The notes beneath the pieces were generated by a model. The model searched no databases and was not told the origin of the DNA. It saw only the letters and a program-made list of their open reading frames with translations. 64,000 nt of DNA. It comes from Nocardioides scoriae. GTDB lineage: Bacteria > Actinomycetota > Actinomycetes > Propionibacteriales > Nocardioidaceae. The stretch's first letter is position 1, and the number at the start of each line of letters is the position of its first letter. The DNA is taken from positions 1,364,001 to 1,428,000 of the forward strand of contig NZ_LT629757.1 in assembly GCF_900104965.1 (NCBI RefSeq), given 5' to 3'. The position numbers were made by a program, and so were the translations under genes. This document shows, piece after piece, positions 1 to 9,350 of the stretch.

Positions 1-931
1 CGAAGCCGTCCGGCACCGGCGCCCCGCCGGGCAGGCGGAGGTTCTCCAGGTCGTTGGGGTCGACGTAGCGCAGCCCCATCTGGCGGGCCAGCGTGATGAC
101 GCTGACCATCATCGTGATCGCGATCAGGCCGAGCAGCAGCAGCGTGGAGGCGGCGTTGCGGCTCTTGGGCTTGCGGAAGGCCGGGACGCCGTTGGAGATG
201 GCCTCGACCCCGGTCAGCGCCGCACAGCCGGAGGAGAACGCCCGGGCCAGCAGGAAGACCAGGCCGATGGTGGTCAGCGGCTGCTCCCAGCCCGGCTTCG
301 GCGTGATCTCGTAGCCGGCGCTCTCGACGTCGGGCAGCGACCCGGTGACCAGCTGGAACAGCCCCAGCACGCACATCCCGATGATGGCGAACATGAACAG
401 GTAGGTCGGCACCGCGAAGAACGTGCCGGACTCGCGGACGCCGCGCAGGTTGAGCGAGGCCAGGACGACGACCAGCGCGGAGGCGACCACCACCTGGTGG
501 TCGTGCACGAAGGGCAGCGCGGCCCCGGCGTACTGCGAGGCCGAGGAGATCGAGACCGCCACGGTGAGGATGTAGTCCACGAGCAGCGCACTGGCCACGG
601 TCTTGCCCGCCGCGACGCCGAGGTTGACCGTGGCCACCTCGTAGTCGCCGCCTCCCGAGGGGTAGGCGTGCACCGTCTGGCGGTACGACGCGACCACCGT
701 CAGCATCACCAGCGCCACCGCCAGGGCGATCTTCCAGGACCAGACGTACGCCGAGGTGCCGGCGATGGCCAGCATGATGAACACCTCGTCGGGCGCGTAG
801 GCGACCGAGGACAGCGCATCGCTGGCGAACACGGGGAGCGCGATCCGCTTGGGCAGCAGGGTCTCCCCCAGCTGCGAGCTCCGCAGCTTGCGCCCGAGCA
901 GGATGCGCTTGCTGACATTTCCGACGCCCAC
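1..931 (-). CDS. APC-superfamily permease, KimA-like (C-terminus cut by window edge)
   Basis: Partial gene; the first 310 residues are visible and the C-terminus lies outside the window. The protein starts VGVGNVSKRILLGRKLRSS and continues with the LPKRIALPVFASDALSSVAYAP region, which is typical of KimA-type/amino acid-polyamine-organocation permeases, followed by several hydrophobic segments. Starting at GTG 931 is forced: an in-frame stop lies four codons upstream and no other start is near. The divergent neighbours are two TrkA-type nucleotide-binding proteins, a context that fits ion (K+) rather than amino acid transport, but the substrate is inference. It is not listed as a long ORF because it has no stop inside the window. 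Confidence 0.85.
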   Translation of the reverse strand, partial: MGVGNVSKRILLGRKLRSSQLGETLLPKRIALPVFASDALSSVAYAPDEVFIMLAIAGTSAYVWSWKIALAVALVMLTVVASYRQTVHAYPSGGGDYEVATVNLGVAAGKTVASALLVDYILTVAVSISSASQYAGAALPFVHDHQVVVASALVVVLASLNLRGVRESGTFFAVPTYLFMFAIIGMCVLGLFQLVTGSLPDVESAGYEITPKPGWEQPLTTIGLVFLLARAFSSGCAALTGVEAISNGVPAFRKPKSRNAASTLLLLGLIAITMMVSVITLARQMGLRYVDPNDLENLRLPGGAPVPDGF

Positions 932-991
932 GGACTGAGGCTAGAGCACACCGGCCCACCGCTGCGGGCGACCTCCACTACTGTGCAGCGT

Positions 992-1654
992 GTGCACGTC
1001 GTGATCATGGGATGCGGCCGCGTCGGCTCGACGCTGGCGCGGAGTCTCGAGGACCGGAACCACACCGTCAGCGTCATCGACTCCAACCCCGACGCCTTCC
1101 GGCGGCTGGGTCCGTCGTTCAACGGCACCAAGGTCACGGGCTACGGCTTCGACCAGGCCGTGCTCACCCAGGCGGGCATCCAGCGGGCCGACGCCTTCGC
1201 GGCCGTCAGCAGCGGTGACAACTCCAACATCATCGCCGCGCGCGTGGCCCGCGAGTCCTTCGGGATCCAGCAGGTCGTCGCCCGCATCTACGACCCCGGC
1301 CGCGCCGAGGTCTACCAGCGGCTCGGCATCACCACGGTGGCCACGGTCAAGTGGACGGCCGACCAGGTGCTGCGCCGGATCCTCCCGGTCGGCGCCGAGC
1401 CCGACTTCCGCGACCCCTCGGGCACCATCCGGGTCGACCAGATCCCCGTGCCGGAGCCCTGGGTCGCCCAGCGCACGATCCACTTCCAGGAGCAGTCCGG
1501 GAGCCGGATCGCCTGGATCGACCGTCTCGGCGAGGGCATGCTCTCGACCCGCGAGACCGTGCTCCAGGAGGGCGACGTGCTCCACCTGGTGATGCGCGAG
1601 GAGAACGCCACGCGGGTCTACGACGTACTCACGAAGGGGCCGGAGGCCGACTGA
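992..1654 (+). CDS. TrkA family potassium uptake regulatory protein (first copy)
   Basis: 220-residue cytosolic regulatory subunit of potassium uptake. It begins VHVVIMGCGRVGSTLARSLE, a Rossmann-fold NAD(H)-binding RCK_N domain with GxGxxG at the start, then an acidic residue at the end of the second strand (VIDSNPDAF). Residues from about 140 on form an RCK_C (TrkA-C) domain ending in EGDVLHLVMREEN. I chose GTG 992 because the glycine-rich loop must start within the first ten residues; the reading frame is open upstream to 497 but that extension is antisense to the permease. It overlaps the next trkA-like gene by one base (TGATG). In mycobacteria the equivalent pair is ceoB/ceoC. Confidence 0.93.
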   Translation: MHVVIMGCGRVGSTLARSLEDRNHTVSVIDSNPDAFRRLGPSFNGTKVTGYGFDQAVLTQAGIQRADAFAAVSSGDNSNIIAARVARESFGIQQVVARIYDPGRAEVYQRLGITTVATVKWTADQVLRRILPVGAEPDFRDPSGTIRVDQIPVPEPWVAQRTIHFQEQSGSRIAWIDRLGEGMLSTRETVLQEGDVLHLVMREENATRVYDVLTKGPEAD

Positions 1655-2331
1655 TGCGCGTCGCTATCGCAGGGGCGGGGGCCGTCGGCCGCTCGATCGC
1701 CCGGGAGCTGATCGGCAACGGCCACGACGTCCTGCTCATCGACAAGGAGCCCCGCTCCATCAAGCCCGACCGGGTGCCCGACGCCGAGTGGCTGCTGGCC
1801 GACTCGTGCGAGCTGTCCTCCCTGGAGGAGGCGCGGCTGCAGGAGTGCGACGTCGTCATCGCCGCGACCGGGGACGACAAGGTCAACCTGGTCACCTCGC
1901 TGCTGGCCAAGACCGAGTTCGGCGTGCCGCGCACGGTCGGGCGGGTCAACCATCCCAACAACGAGTGGCTGTTCACCGAGGCCTGGGGCGTCGACGTCAA
2001 CGTGTCCACCCCGCGCATCATGTCGGCGCTGGTCGAGGAGGCCGTCACGGTCGGCGACCTGGTGCGGCTGTTCACCTTCCGCCAGGGCAACGCCAACCTG
2101 GTCGAGATGACGCTGCCGGCGGACTCGCCGTACGTCGGGAAGCCCTCGGGCCTGATCCCCTTCCCCGACAACTGCGCGCTGGTGACCATCCTGCGCGACG
2201 GCCAGGTCTACGTGCCCGACGCCGAGCAGCCGGTCGAGGCGGGTGACGAGCTGCTGTTCGTGGTCTCCGCGGAGATCGAGGACCAGCTCGAGAGCCTGCT
2301 GGCCCCGGTGGAGCACCGCAGCAAGGGCTGA
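1654..2331 (+). CDS. TrkA family potassium uptake regulatory protein (second copy)
   Basis: 225-residue paralogue of the preceding gene. It starts MRVAIAGAGAVGRSIARELI (RCK_N Rossmann domain), has the conserved CDVVIAATGDDKVNLVTSLLAK stretch in two parts around residues 68-90, and ends with an RCK_C domain containing AGDELLFVVSAE. Two single-domain Trk regulators in tandem usually form a hetero-oligomeric gate for an ion channel; no TrkH/TrkG membrane subunit is visible here, so the divergent KimA-like permease may be the partner (inference). The ATG overlaps the upstream stop codon, implying translational coupling. Confidence 0.93.
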   Translation: MRVAIAGAGAVGRSIARELIGNGHDVLLIDKEPRSIKPDRVPDAEWLLADSCELSSLEEARLQECDVVIAATGDDKVNLVTSLLAKTEFGVPRTVGRVNHPNNEWLFTEAWGVDVNVSTPRIMSALVEEAVTVGDLVRLFTFRQGNANLVEMTLPADSPYVGKPSGLIPFPDNCALVTILRDGQVYVPDAEQPVEAGDELLFVVSAEIEDQLESLLAPVEHRSKG

Positions 2332-2347
2332 GGCCCGGGCGGGTCCC

Positions 2348-3076
2348 TCAGGGGGCGGGGGTGGCGACCGGGGTGCGGTTGCGGGTCAGCACCCACACCA
2401 TCCCGGCCAGGCAGGCCACCTGCAGCGGCCAGCCCATCACCAGCTTGGCCACGCCCAGTGCCGCCACGGCCGACCCCGTCGACCACCAGCCGTTGGTGCC
2501 GGCGAGGTAGACCGGCGCCTGCACGGCGACCCGCAGCACGCACGGCAGCGCGAGCAGCCAGGTCAGCTTCGTGCACAGCCGCACGACCGACCGGTCGGCG
2601 TGCCAGGCGGTCGGGTCGCCGGCGACGCTCCCGACGATGAACCCCACGAGCGGCCACCGGACCACGATGGTGAGCACCATCAAGGTGGCGTACGCCGCGT
2701 TGTAGATGAGGCCGGGCAGGAAGTAGGCCAGCGCCTGCTCCCCCTCGTCGCCGCCCCCGCGGGCGGCCCGCCAGGCGAAGAGCGCACCGATGCCGATGCC
2801 GAACAGCGCGTTGAGCACGAACTGGACCGAGGAGCGCTGCACCAGCCGCACGGCCAGGAGCACCCCGGCGGCGGCCAGGCTGACGGTGATCGCCAGGCGC
2901 AGGTCGTGCAGGGTCAGGAACAGCACGGTGAAGGCGATCGTGGGCACCGCCGCCTCGAGCATGCCGCGGACCCCGCCCAGGGCGTCGCCGAGCTGCTTGC
3001 GGACGACCTCCTCGACGGTCTGCTCCGAGGGGACCGGGTGCGACGGGGACGCCGCCTGCTCCGAGGGCGCCGCCAT
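2348..3076 (-). CDS. DUF3159 family membrane protein
   Basis: 242-residue integral membrane protein. After a short cytosolic N-terminus (MAAPSEQAASPSHPVPSEQ) and the segment EEVVRKQLGDALGGVRGMLE come about five to six hydrophobic helices and a basic tail. The family is actinobacterial and of unknown function; it sits at the end of the dut-DUF3710-OB operon in many relatives (mycobacterial Rv2693c position). ATG 3076 is chosen because it overlaps the OB-fold gene's stop as ATGA; the open frame continues upstream but only antisense-like sequence is added. Function is unassigned. Confidence 0.88.
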   Translation of the reverse strand: MAAPSEQAASPSHPVPSEQTVEEVVRKQLGDALGGVRGMLEAAVPTIAFTVLFLTLHDLRLAITVSLAAAGVLLAVRLVQRSSVQFVLNALFGIGIGALFAWRAARGGGDEGEQALAYFLPGLIYNAAYATLMVLTIVVRWPLVGFIVGSVAGDPTAWHADRSVVRLCTKLTWLLALPCVLRVAVQAPVYLAGTNGWWSTGSAVAALGVAKLVMGWPLQVACLAGMVWVLTRNRTPVATPAP

Positions 3077-3471
3077 CAGGTGGGCCGCAGGAAGTAGCGC
3101 GGGTTGTACATCACCCGGTGGCCGTCCTGGACGCCGATGCGGCCCACCACCCGGATGCCGCGGCCCGGGGAGATGCCGGCGATCCGGCGTCGACCCAGCC
3201 ACACCACGAAGATCGACCCGGAGCCGTCGTAGAGCTCGGCCTCCAGGGCCGGGACACCGCCGCGGGGACGCAGCGAGACCGTCTTGAGGGTGCCCTGCAG
3301 GATCACCCGCTCGCGGTCGACGGCGTCCTCGATGGTCACCAGACCGGCCTTGCGGGTGTCCTTGCGCAGCTCGCGGGCCTCCTCGCGGTCGCTGCTGGCC
3401 CAGCGCGAGATGGACGCGCGCAGCCGGCTGCGGTGGCGCGCCCCGTCGTGCTCGTCGGCCACCGTGGTCAC
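3076..3471 (-). CDS. OB-fold nucleic acid binding domain protein
   Basis: 131-residue protein. The N-terminus is basic and helical (RLRASISRWASSDREEARE), then a compact OB-fold of about 80 residues with strands such as VILQGTLKTVSL, SGSIFVVWLGRR and IRVVGRIGVQDGHRVMYNP. The fold is that of the tRNA anticodon/RecG-wedge OB group, which binds nucleic acid; the specific target is unknown. The GTG start at 3471 overlaps the DUF3710 stop (GTGA), and its own stop overlaps the DUF3159 start, so the four genes dut-DUF3710-OB-DUF3159 are coupled. The same order is found in mycobacteria (Rv2697c to Rv2693c). Confidence 0.9.
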   Translation of the reverse strand: MTTVADEHDGARHRSRLRASISRWASSDREEARELRKDTRKAGLVTIEDAVDRERVILQGTLKTVSLRPRGGVPALEAELYDGSGSIFVVWLGRRRIAGISPGRGIRVVGRIGVQDGHRVMYNPRYFLRPT

Positions 3472-4139
3472 TCCGCCGAGGGCACCGCGTCGGGCGGCAG
3501 CGTCAGCGGCAGCGGGCTGCCGGGGGGCATCGCCTCGGTGCCGCGTCGCACCACCACCGCGCGGATGATGTCGTCCCAGCCACCGGCGACGCCGGGGTCG
3601 ACGGCCGGGTTGCCCATGAGGTTGGAGCGCAGCAGCCAGGTCGGACCCTCGTGGCCCACGAAGCGGCTGGCCTGGGTGGCGGGCTCGCCCTCGGGGGACT
3701 GCACCGGGACCAGGCAGAGCAGCTCGGCGCCGAAGACCCCCTCCTGCTCGGTGGCGGTGCCGCCGACGCGGGTGGTCTCGGCCGCGATCCGGGGCCGCAG
3801 CTCCTCCCAGGCGCCGCCGCCGCGGGAGGCGGAGAAGGGACGCAGCTCGAGCGCGCCGTCCTCCCCCACCAGCAGCACGGCCATGACCGAACCGGAGGCG
3901 TCGTCGACCTGGAGGCGGAGCTCCACGTCGATCGGGCGCGGGATCAGCAGGCTGCCGAGGTCGACCATGTCGGTGTCCTCGAGGTCGACCTCGGAGACGT
4001 CGAAGGGGCCCGACTCGGGGGCGTCGCGGGTGCGCGAGGGCGGCGGGGCGGCCTGGGGGTCGACGACGTCGTCGCTGGCGACCTCCTCGGGACCCTCGGG
4101 GGTCTCGTCGTCGTGCGCACGCTTGCGGCCGAACCTCAC
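3468..4139 (-). CDS. DUF3710 domain-containing protein
   Basis: 223-residue soluble protein of unknown function. A charged, low-complexity N-terminal third ([19 protein letters not shown] then acidic and Pro-rich stretches) precedes the conserved core with [36 protein letters not shown] and [18 protein letters not shown]. The family is conserved in actinobacteria immediately downstream of dut. GTG 4139 is preferred because it forms a GTGA overlap with the dut stop; the longer open frame to 4331 is only the dut shadow. No catalytic motif is visible. Confidence 0.9.
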   Translation of the reverse strand: MRFGRKRAHDDETPEGPEEVASDDVVDPQAAPPPSRTRDAPESGPFDVSEVDLEDTDMVDLGSLLIPRPIDVELRLQVDDASGSVMAVLLVGEDGALELRPFSASRGGGAWEELRPRIAAETTRVGGTATEQEGVFGAELLCLVPVQSPEGEPATQASRFVGHEGPTWLLRSNLMGNPAVDPGVAGGWDDIIRAVVVRRGTEAMPPGSPLPLTLPPDAVPSAE

Positions 4140-4603
4140 GATGCTGTGCCTTCCCTCGGAGCGGTGGAGAAACCTCCGGTGGAACCGTAGCCGCCATCGC
4201 CGCGCGCGGAGGCGCCGAGGTCGTCGGTCTCCACGAAGGTCGCGGTCTCGCAGCGCTGCACGACCAGCTGGGCGATGCGGTCGCCGCGGCGCACGACGAA
4301 GGGCTCGCGGCGGTCGGTGTTGACCAGGCACACCTGGACCTCGCCGCGGTAGCCCGCGTCGATGGTGCCGGGGGCGTTGACGATCGAGATGCCGTGGCGG
4401 GCGGCCAGGCCCGAACGGGGGTGGACGAGGCCGACGTACCCCTCGGGCAGCGCGAGCGCGATGCCGGTCGGCACCAGGGCCCGCTCACCCGGCTCGAGGC
4501 GGGTCTCCACCCTCGCGTGCAGGTCGGCGCCGGCGTCGCCGGGGTGGGCGTACGACGGCAGCGGCAGACCGGGGTCGAGCCTCGTCACGGGGATGCGGAC
4601 CAT
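4136..4603 (-). CDS. dut: deoxyuridine 5'-triphosphate nucleotidohydrolase (dUTPase)
   Basis: 155-residue trimeric-type dUTPase that hydrolyses dUTP to dUMP and pyrophosphate, keeping uracil out of DNA and supplying dUMP. All five family motifs are visible: GDAGADL near residue 23, PRSGLA near 62, the uracil-binding loop [13 protein letters not shown] near 77, RGDRIAQLV near 105, and the C-terminal glycine-rich GGYGSTGG arm near 137. ATG 4603 gives a standard length. It leads a four-gene operon with DUF3710, the OB-fold protein and DUF3159, and is divergent from DUF3093 across 64 bases. Confidence 0.97.
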   Translation of the reverse strand: MVRIPVTRLDPGLPLPSYAHPGDAGADLHARVETRLEPGERALVPTGIALALPEGYVGLVHPRSGLAARHGISIVNAPGTIDAGYRGEVQVCLVNTDRREPFVVRRGDRIAQLVVQRCETATFVETDDLGASARGDGGYGSTGGFSTAPREGTAS

Positions 4604-4667
4604 GGCGACCGACCCTACCCGCGGGGCCGGACGCCCGGGGGCGCGACGGAGGTGACAGGCTTGCCCC

Positions 4668-5168
4668 GTGCCCGAGCGCTCCCCCTCACCTGCTCCGAGC
4701 GCCCCGCGCCCGGTCTACCAGGAGCGGCTGACGGTGCCGCTGCGCTGGTGGGTGCAGGCGACCATGCTGCTCGCGACGCTGTGGCTGGCCTTCGTGGTCG
4801 CGATGCCGGCGTGGGCGGCGTTCGCGATCTCCGGGGCGCTGCTGGCCGGGGTCTACGGCCTGTTCGCCTGGGTGGGCGGCACCACCGTGTCGGTGCGCGA
4901 CGGCGTGCTGCAGGCCGGCCGCGCCCGGATCGAGGTCGCGCTCCTCGGGCCCGCGGAGCCCCTGGACGCCGAGGGCACCCGCCGGGTGCACGGCGTCGAG
5001 GCCGACGCCCGCGCCTTCCTGCTCACCCGCCCCTACCTCAAGCGCTCGGTGCGGGTGCCCGTCGAGGACCCGCGCGACCCCACGCCGTACTGGCTGATCT
5101 CCTCGCGGCGCCCCGACCGGCTCGCCGCGGCGCTCGGGCGGGCCACGGAGCAGCCGCCCCCGCGATAG
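4668..5168 (+). CDS. DUF3093 family membrane protein
   Basis: 166-residue protein with a short Pro-rich N-terminus ([20 protein letters not shown]), two adjacent transmembrane helices (about residues 27-70: [19 protein letters not shown] and a second hydrophobic run) and a cytosolic beta-rich C-terminal domain ending in [21 protein letters not shown]3093 is an actinobacterial family found next to dut (Rv2698 position); its function is not known. The start codon is GTG 4668. It is divergent from dut and followed, 78 bases on, by the DUF4235 gene. Confidence 0.9.
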   Translation: MPERSPSPAPSAPRPVYQERLTVPLRWWVQATMLLATLWLAFVVAMPAWAAFAISGALLAGVYGLFAWVGGTTVSVRDGVLQAGRARIEVALLGPAEPLDAEGTRRVHGVEADARAFLLTRPYLKRSVRVPVEDPRDPTPYWLISSRRPDRLAAALGRATEQPPPR

Positions 5169-5246
5169 GTCCTAGGGTGACGGGGTACGGCGAGCAGGAC
5201 CGTGACGGCGAACCCACGACCCGTCACGACGAGCGAGAGGCAGGAC

Positions 5247-5585
5247 ATGGCCAAGAAGGACACGCAGCAGCAGGACAGCTCGAAGGTCTGGTCGATCTTC
5301 TCCCTGGGCGCGGCCCTGCTGGGGGCCACCGTCGCCCGCAAGACCGTGACCAAGTCCTGGCAGGCCGCCACCGGCAAGAACCCGCCCGCCAACCCGGCCG
5401 ACCCCGACGTCGACCTGTGGGAGGCCGTGCTGTGGGCCGCCGCCAGCGGCACGATCATCCAGATCGCGCGGATGCTGTTCTCGCGCCGGGCCGCGCACTA
5501 CTACGCGCGCTCGACCGGCCACCTGCCCCCCGGGCTGGGCAGGGACAACCAGGACCCGAGCAAGTCGGACCCCGCGACCACCTGA
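5247..5585 (+). CDS. DUF4235 family membrane protein
   Basis: 112-residue protein beginning MAKKDTQQQDSSKVWSIFSL. A hydrophobic segment (IFSLGAALLGATVARKTV) is followed by the conserved KSWQAATGKNPPANPADPD motif and a second helix around WEAVLWAAASGTIIQIARML, with a polar C-terminus. The ATG at 5247 follows a GAGAGGC Shine-Dalgarno sequence; the upstream in-frame ATG at 5202 lacks one. Function unknown; the family is common in actinobacteria. A long perfect palindrome just downstream separates it from the convergent DUF4193 gene. Confidence 0.88.
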   Translation: MAKKDTQQQDSSKVWSIFSLGAALLGATVARKTVTKSWQAATGKNPPANPADPDVDLWEAVLWAAASGTIIQIARMLFSRRAAHYYARSTGHLPPGLGRDNQDPSKSDPATT

Positions 5586-5617
5586 GCCACCCGGTCCCGC
5601 GGGACCGCACGCAGACG

Positions 5618-5659
5618 CGACGAAGGGCCGCCTCCCACGTGGGAGGCGGCCCTTCGTCG
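5618..5659. terminator. bidirectional intrinsic terminator (42-base perfect palindrome)
   Basis: Perfect inverted repeat with arms reading CGACGAAGGGCCGCCTCCCA and its complement, essentially no loop beyond the central ACGT. It lies between the convergent stops of the DUF4235 (5585) and DUF4193 (5704) genes and should fold identically on both strands, so it can terminate both transcripts. There is no pronounced T-run, as is usual in actinobacteria. Confidence 0.8.
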
Positions 5660-5703
5660 TGGTGCGGACCGGGACGGCCGGACGGGTCCGGCCGGGCGTG
5701 GCG

Positions 5704-5994
5704 TCAGATGCAGTCGCGGCAGATGAGCTTCTTCTCGTCCGCGAGCTGGCTGCGGTGGTGCACCAGGAAGCAGCTCATGCAGGTGAACTCGTCCAGCTGC
5801 TTGGGCTTGACCTCGACGGCCAGCTCCTCGTGCGAGAGATCCGCGCCGGGGAGCTCGAAGGACTCGGCGGCTTCGGCCTCGTCCTCGTCGACCTTCCCGG
5901 AGTTCTTGTCGTGACGTCGTGCCTTGAGCTCCTCGAGGCTGTCCTCGTTCTGCTCTTCCTCGGTCTTGCGCGGTGCGTCGTAGTCGGTTGCCAT
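5704..5994 (-). CDS. DUF4193 family zinc-ribbon-like protein
   Basis: 96-residue acidic protein. It starts MATDYDAPRKTEEEQNEDSLEE, has a long charged middle, and ends with a probable zinc-binding pair of cysteine knuckles, FTCMSCFLVHHRSQL and LICRDCI. The family is near-universal in actinobacteria (Rv2699c position) and of unknown function; its acidic linker plus zinc knuckles would suit binding to a nucleic-acid or transcription partner, but that is inference. ATG 5994 is preceded by GGAGA; the in-frame extension to 6015 is not needed. Confidence 0.92.
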   Translation of the reverse strand: MATDYDAPRKTEEEQNEDSLEELKARRHDKNSGKVDEDEAEAAESFELPGADLSHEELAVEVKPKQLDEFTCMSCFLVHHRSQLADEKKLICRDCI

Positions 5995-6246
5995 GTGCGT
6001 GTCTCCTGCTCCCAAGTCCCAGTGTGGTCCCGGGTGATCGGTCGGGCGTCATCGCCCGTCGACGAGCCCCGATGCCCGTTGTCGTCCCACGGTGACGGGC
6101 GCGATTGTGCACCAGTCACCGTCATAAAGCACACCCGGGAGGTACCGGGCGGCCCACCCGTGGTGGACCTCACGTGAACAGGGGGTCCGGGCAGGTTGTT
6201 CCCGTGCCCGATCGCGCCGTTCCCACGCGCCTCGCCGACGGTTTCC

Positions 6247-7044
6247 TCAGGTGCTCGCCTCGAGGAAGCCGCACTCCTCGACCAGGGCGGCGAACTGGTC
6301 CCAGGCGCCGCGCGGGGCGGCTCGGACCAGGTCGAGCGCCGGGCCGCGGGTGACCTCCACGACGGCGCCGGCCTCCTGGGCCACCAGGGCGCCGGCGGCG
6401 TGGTCCCACCAGTGCGGCCCCTCCTCGACGTAGCCGTCCAGGCTGCCCTCGGCGACGCCGCACAGGTCGAGCGCGCACGACCCCATCCGGCGCACGTCGC
6501 GCACCCGGGCCAGCAGCCGGGCCACGGCCCGTCCCTGCCGGGCGCGGACCTCCGGGGAGTAGCTGAACCCGGTGGCGACCAGGCTCTGCGCCACCTCGAC
6601 GGGTTCGCGCACCTGCAGCGGGGACCCGTCGCGGAACGCGCCCCCACCCCTCACGGCGGTGTAGGTGACCCCGAGCGCGGGCGCCAGCACCACGCCGGCC
6701 ACCACCTCGTCGCCGCGGGCGGCCGCCACCGAGACCGCCCAGTGGGGCAGGCCGTAGAGGTAGTTGACGGTGCCGTCGATGGGGTCGACGACCCACCGCA
6801 CGCCGGAGCTGCCGCGGACGTCGTCGCCCTCCTCGCCCACCACGCCGTCGTCGGGCCGGGCGGCCAGCACCCGGGCGCGGACCAGGTCCTCGCACGCCCG
6901 GTCGGCGGCGGTGACGATGTCGACCTGGCTGCTCTTGGTGTCGGCGACCGAGACGCCCTCGCGCCGCATCCGCTCGACCAGGGCACCGCCCTCCCGGGCG
7001 ACCTCCAGGGCCAGGGCCAGCAGCTGCTCGTCCTCGTGGCTCAC
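6247..7044 (-). CDS. suhB: inositol monophosphatase family protein
   Basis: 265-residue Mg2+-dependent phosphatase. The lithium-sensitive family signature is complete: GEEGDDV near residue 60, the metal-binding VVDPIDGTVNYLYGLP near 78-93, and WWDHAAGALVAQEAGAVVE near 210. Members dephosphorylate inositol-1-phosphate and related sugar phosphates; in actinobacteria they feed inositol into phosphatidylinositol and mycothiol. The gene position downstream of the dut region matches mycobacterial suhB (Rv2701c), which is why that symbol is offered. GTG 7044 lies four bases after the ferrochelatase stop, so the two are probably cotranscribed; the longer frame to 7377 is antisense-like. Confidence 0.88.
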   Translation of the reverse strand: MSHEDEQLLALALEVAREGGALVERMRREGVSVADTKSSQVDIVTAADRACEDLVRARVLAARPDDGVVGEEGDDVRGSSGVRWVVDPIDGTVNYLYGLPHWAVSVAAARGDEVVAGVVLAPALGVTYTAVRGGGAFRDGSPLQVREPVEVAQSLVATGFSYSPEVRARQGRAVARLLARVRDVRRMGSCALDLCGVAEGSLDGYVEEGPHWWDHAAGALVAQEAGAVVEVTRGPALDLVRAAPRGAWDQFAALVEECGFLEAST

Positions 7045-7048
7045 CGGC

Positions 7049-8128
7049 TCAGTCCTGCCCGCACAGCGCCGGACGGGGGCCGCGCGGGTTGGCGCAGCAG
7101 CCCGCGGGGCAGACGTTCCAGGACGGCGGGCCCGACACGACCGCCTGCTCCACCACCTGGCCCCGCTCCTGGGCTGCCCGCTCCAGCACCAGGTCGCGGA
7201 CCATGGCCACGAACCGCGGGTCGACACCGGCCGTGGCGGCCCGGGCGAAGGGCAGCCCGATCTCCTCGGCCGTGGCACGGGCCTCCGTGTCGAGGTCGTA
7301 GATGACCTCCATGTGGTCCGAGACGAAGCCGATCGGCACCACCACCGCGCCCGCGACCTCGGCGTCGCGGAGCCCACGCAGGTGGTCGTTGACGTCGGGC
7401 TCCAGCCACGGCACGTGGGGCGGGCCCGAGCGCGAGCAGAACACCAGCTCCCACGGGTAGCGGTGGCCGGTCTCCTCGCGCACCCGGTCGACGACCTCGG
7501 CGGCCACCAGGCGGTGCTGGGCGACGTAGGCGTGGCCCTCGGGCCCGCTCGCGGCGTCCATCGAGGTCGGGATGGAGTGGGTCACGAAGGCGAGGTGGCC
7601 GCTCCGGCGGGCGTCCTCGGGCAGCTCGGCCAGGGCGGCGAGGGTGGCGTCCACCATCGGCTCGATGAAGCCCGGGTGGTTGTAGTAGTGGCGCAGCTTG
7701 TCCAGCTGCGGGGCGCCGGGGACCTCGGCGACGGCACCGGCGAGGTTCTCGCGGTACTGCCGGCAGCCGCTGTACGACGAGTAGGCGCTGGTGACCAGGG
7801 CCAGGGCCCGGGTGACGCCGGCCTCGCGCATCTCGACCAGCGTGTCGGCCAGGTAGGGGTCCCAGTTGCGGTTGCCCCAGAAGACCGGCAGGTCGACCCC
7901 GCTGGCGGCCAGGTCGCCGCGGATGGCCTCGAGCAGCGCGCGGTTCTGGTCGTTGATCGGGCTGCGGCCGCCGAAGCCGTAGTAGTGCTCGCCGACCTCC
8001 TCGAGGCGGGCGTCGGGGATGTCCTTCCCGGCGGTCACGTTGCGGAGGAACGGCACCACGTCCTCGGGCTTCTCGGGCCCCCCGAAGGAGACCAGCAGCA
8101 GGGCGTCGTACGGCGTGGGGTCGGGCAT
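7049..8128 (-). CDS. hemH: ferrochelatase (coproporphyrin type, with C-terminal cysteines)
   Basis: 359-residue ferrochelatase that inserts Fe2+ into the porphyrin; actinobacterial members act on coproporphyrin III (cpfC). It starts [22 protein letters not shown], has [16 protein letters not shown], the [11 protein letters not shown] active-site region and [14 protein letters not shown]. The C-terminus carries four cysteines ([23 protein letters not shown]), matching the [2Fe-2S]-cluster binding end described for actinobacterial ferrochelatases. ATG 8128 is favoured over the upstream in-frame start at 8161, which would run into the divergent MFS gene. The phosphatase gene follows closely. Confidence 0.95.
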   Translation of the reverse strand: MPDPTPYDALLLVSFGGPEKPEDVVPFLRNVTAGKDIPDARLEEVGEHYYGFGGRSPINDQNRALLEAIRGDLAASGVDLPVFWGNRNWDPYLADTLVEMREAGVTRALALVTSAYSSYSGCRQYRENLAGAVAEVPGAPQLDKLRHYYNHPGFIEPMVDATLAALAELPEDARRSGHLAFVTHSIPTSMDAASGPEGHAYVAQHRLVAAEVVDRVREETGHRYPWELVFCSRSGPPHVPWLEPDVNDHLRGLRDAEVAGAVVVPIGFVSDHMEVIYDLDTEARATAEEIGLPFARAATAGVDPRFVAMVRDLVLERAAQERGQVVEQAVVSGPPSWNVCPAGCCANPRGPRPALCGQD

Positions 8129-8153
8129 GCCGCCCAGCCTAGAGTTCGACCCG

Positions 8154-9350
8154 ATGCTCACCTCCTACCGCCGGGTGTTCGCCCACCCCGGTGCGGCCGC
8201 CTTCTCCGCCACCGGTCTCGTCGCGCGGCTCCCGATCTCGATGATGACGCTGGGGATCGTGCTGCTCGTCAGCGCGCTGACCGGCTCCTACGCGCTCGCC
8301 GGGCAGGTGTCGGCGGCGTACGTCGTGGGGAACGCGCTGTTCGCCGTCCCCCACGGCCGCCTGGCCGACCGCTTCGGGCAGCGCCGCGTGCTCCGGGTCG
8401 ACACGGTCGTCTTCGGGCTCGCCTCCAGCCTCACGGTGGTGGCCGTCAGTGCCGACTGGTCGCTGCCGTGGCCCCACCTGCTGGCGCTGCTGGCCGGCAT
8501 GTCGGTGCCCCAGGTCGGGACCATGGTGCGCGCCCGCTGGGCCCACCTGCTGACCGACGACCAGGAGCGCCACACGGCGTTCTCGGTCGAGGGCGTGGCC
8601 GACGAGGTCGTGTTCGTGACCGGGCCGGCCCTGGTGACCCTGCTGGCCACCAGCTTCGCCCCGCAGTCGGGGCTGGTGGTGGCGATCGTGGCCGGCACCG
8701 TCGGCTCGCTCGCCCTGGCCGCGCAGCGCCGCACCGAGCCGCCGCCGCACCGACCCGTCGCGGGCACGACCCGGCCGCCGATGCCGTGGCTGCTGCTGGT
8801 GCCGCTCGCGCTCGGCGCCGTCGCGTTGGGCAGCCTGTTCGGGGCGCTCGAGGTCGCCACGGTCGCGCTGGCCGAGGACGAGGGGACCAAGGCGGTGGCC
8901 GGCCTGATGCTGGCGGCGTTCTCCCTGGGGAGCCTGGTCGCCGGGGTCGTCGCCGGCGCCACCCCGACCCGCCGACCGCCGCTCACCCGCGCCCGCATCG
9001 GCATGACCGTGCTCGCGGTCGGCACCGTGGCGCTGCCGCTGCTGCCCGGGCTGCTGCTGGTCACGGTCGCGCTCTTCCTCACCGGCCTGGCCCTGGCCCC
9101 GACCCTGATCTCGCTGTTCTCGCTCATCGAGGCCGCGGTGCCGGCGGCCCGGCTCAACGAGGCGATGGGCGTCGTCCAGACCGGGGTCGGTGCCGGGATC
9201 GCCCCCGGCGCGTGGGGCGCGGGGGTGGTGGCCGACGCCGCCGGCGGGTCCACCGCGTTCTGGGTCTGCACCGTCTCCGCGGTCCTCGCCGCCGTGTCGG
9301 GCCTCGCGGTCCGCACGCCCGCCGACACCCGGACTAGCCTCGTCGGGTGA
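8154..9350 (+). CDS. MFS transporter
   Basis: 398-residue major facilitator with twelve predicted hydrophobic segments. The loop-2/3 signature reads [18 protein letters not shown]. There is a central cytosolic loop around residue 200 ([20 protein letters not shown]). The substrate cannot be told from sequence; such proteins in this position are often drug or sugar-like exporters. ATG 8154 is used because the longer frame from 8019 overlaps the divergent ferrochelatase gene. Its stop overlaps the next gene's GTG by four bases, so transporter and FAD oxidase are likely cotranslated. Confidence 0.9.
   Translation: MLTSYRRVFAHPGAAAFSATGLVARLPISMMTLGIVLLVSALTGSYALAGQVSAAYVVGNALFAVPHGRLADRFGQRRVLRVDTVVFGLASSLTVVAVSADWSLPWPHLLALLAGMSVPQVGTMVRARWAHLLTDDQERHTAFSVEGVADEVVFVTGPALVTLLATSFAPQSGLVVAIVAGTVGSLALAAQRRTEPPPHRPVAGTTRPPMPWLLLVPLALGAVALGSLFGALEVATVALAEDEGTKAVAGLMLAAFSLGSLVAGVVAGATPTRRPPLTRARIGMTVLAVGTVALPLLPGLLLVTVALFLTGLALAPTLISLFSLIEAAVPAARLNEAMGVVQTGVGAGIAPGAWGAGVVADAAGGSTAFWVCTVSAVLAAVSGLAVRTPADTRTSLVG

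Noticed and set aside
6764-9337. 857-residue plus-strand frame across ferrochelatase and MFS genes
   Set aside because: It runs antisense to the phosphatase and ferrochelatase genes and out of frame with MFS; no motif.
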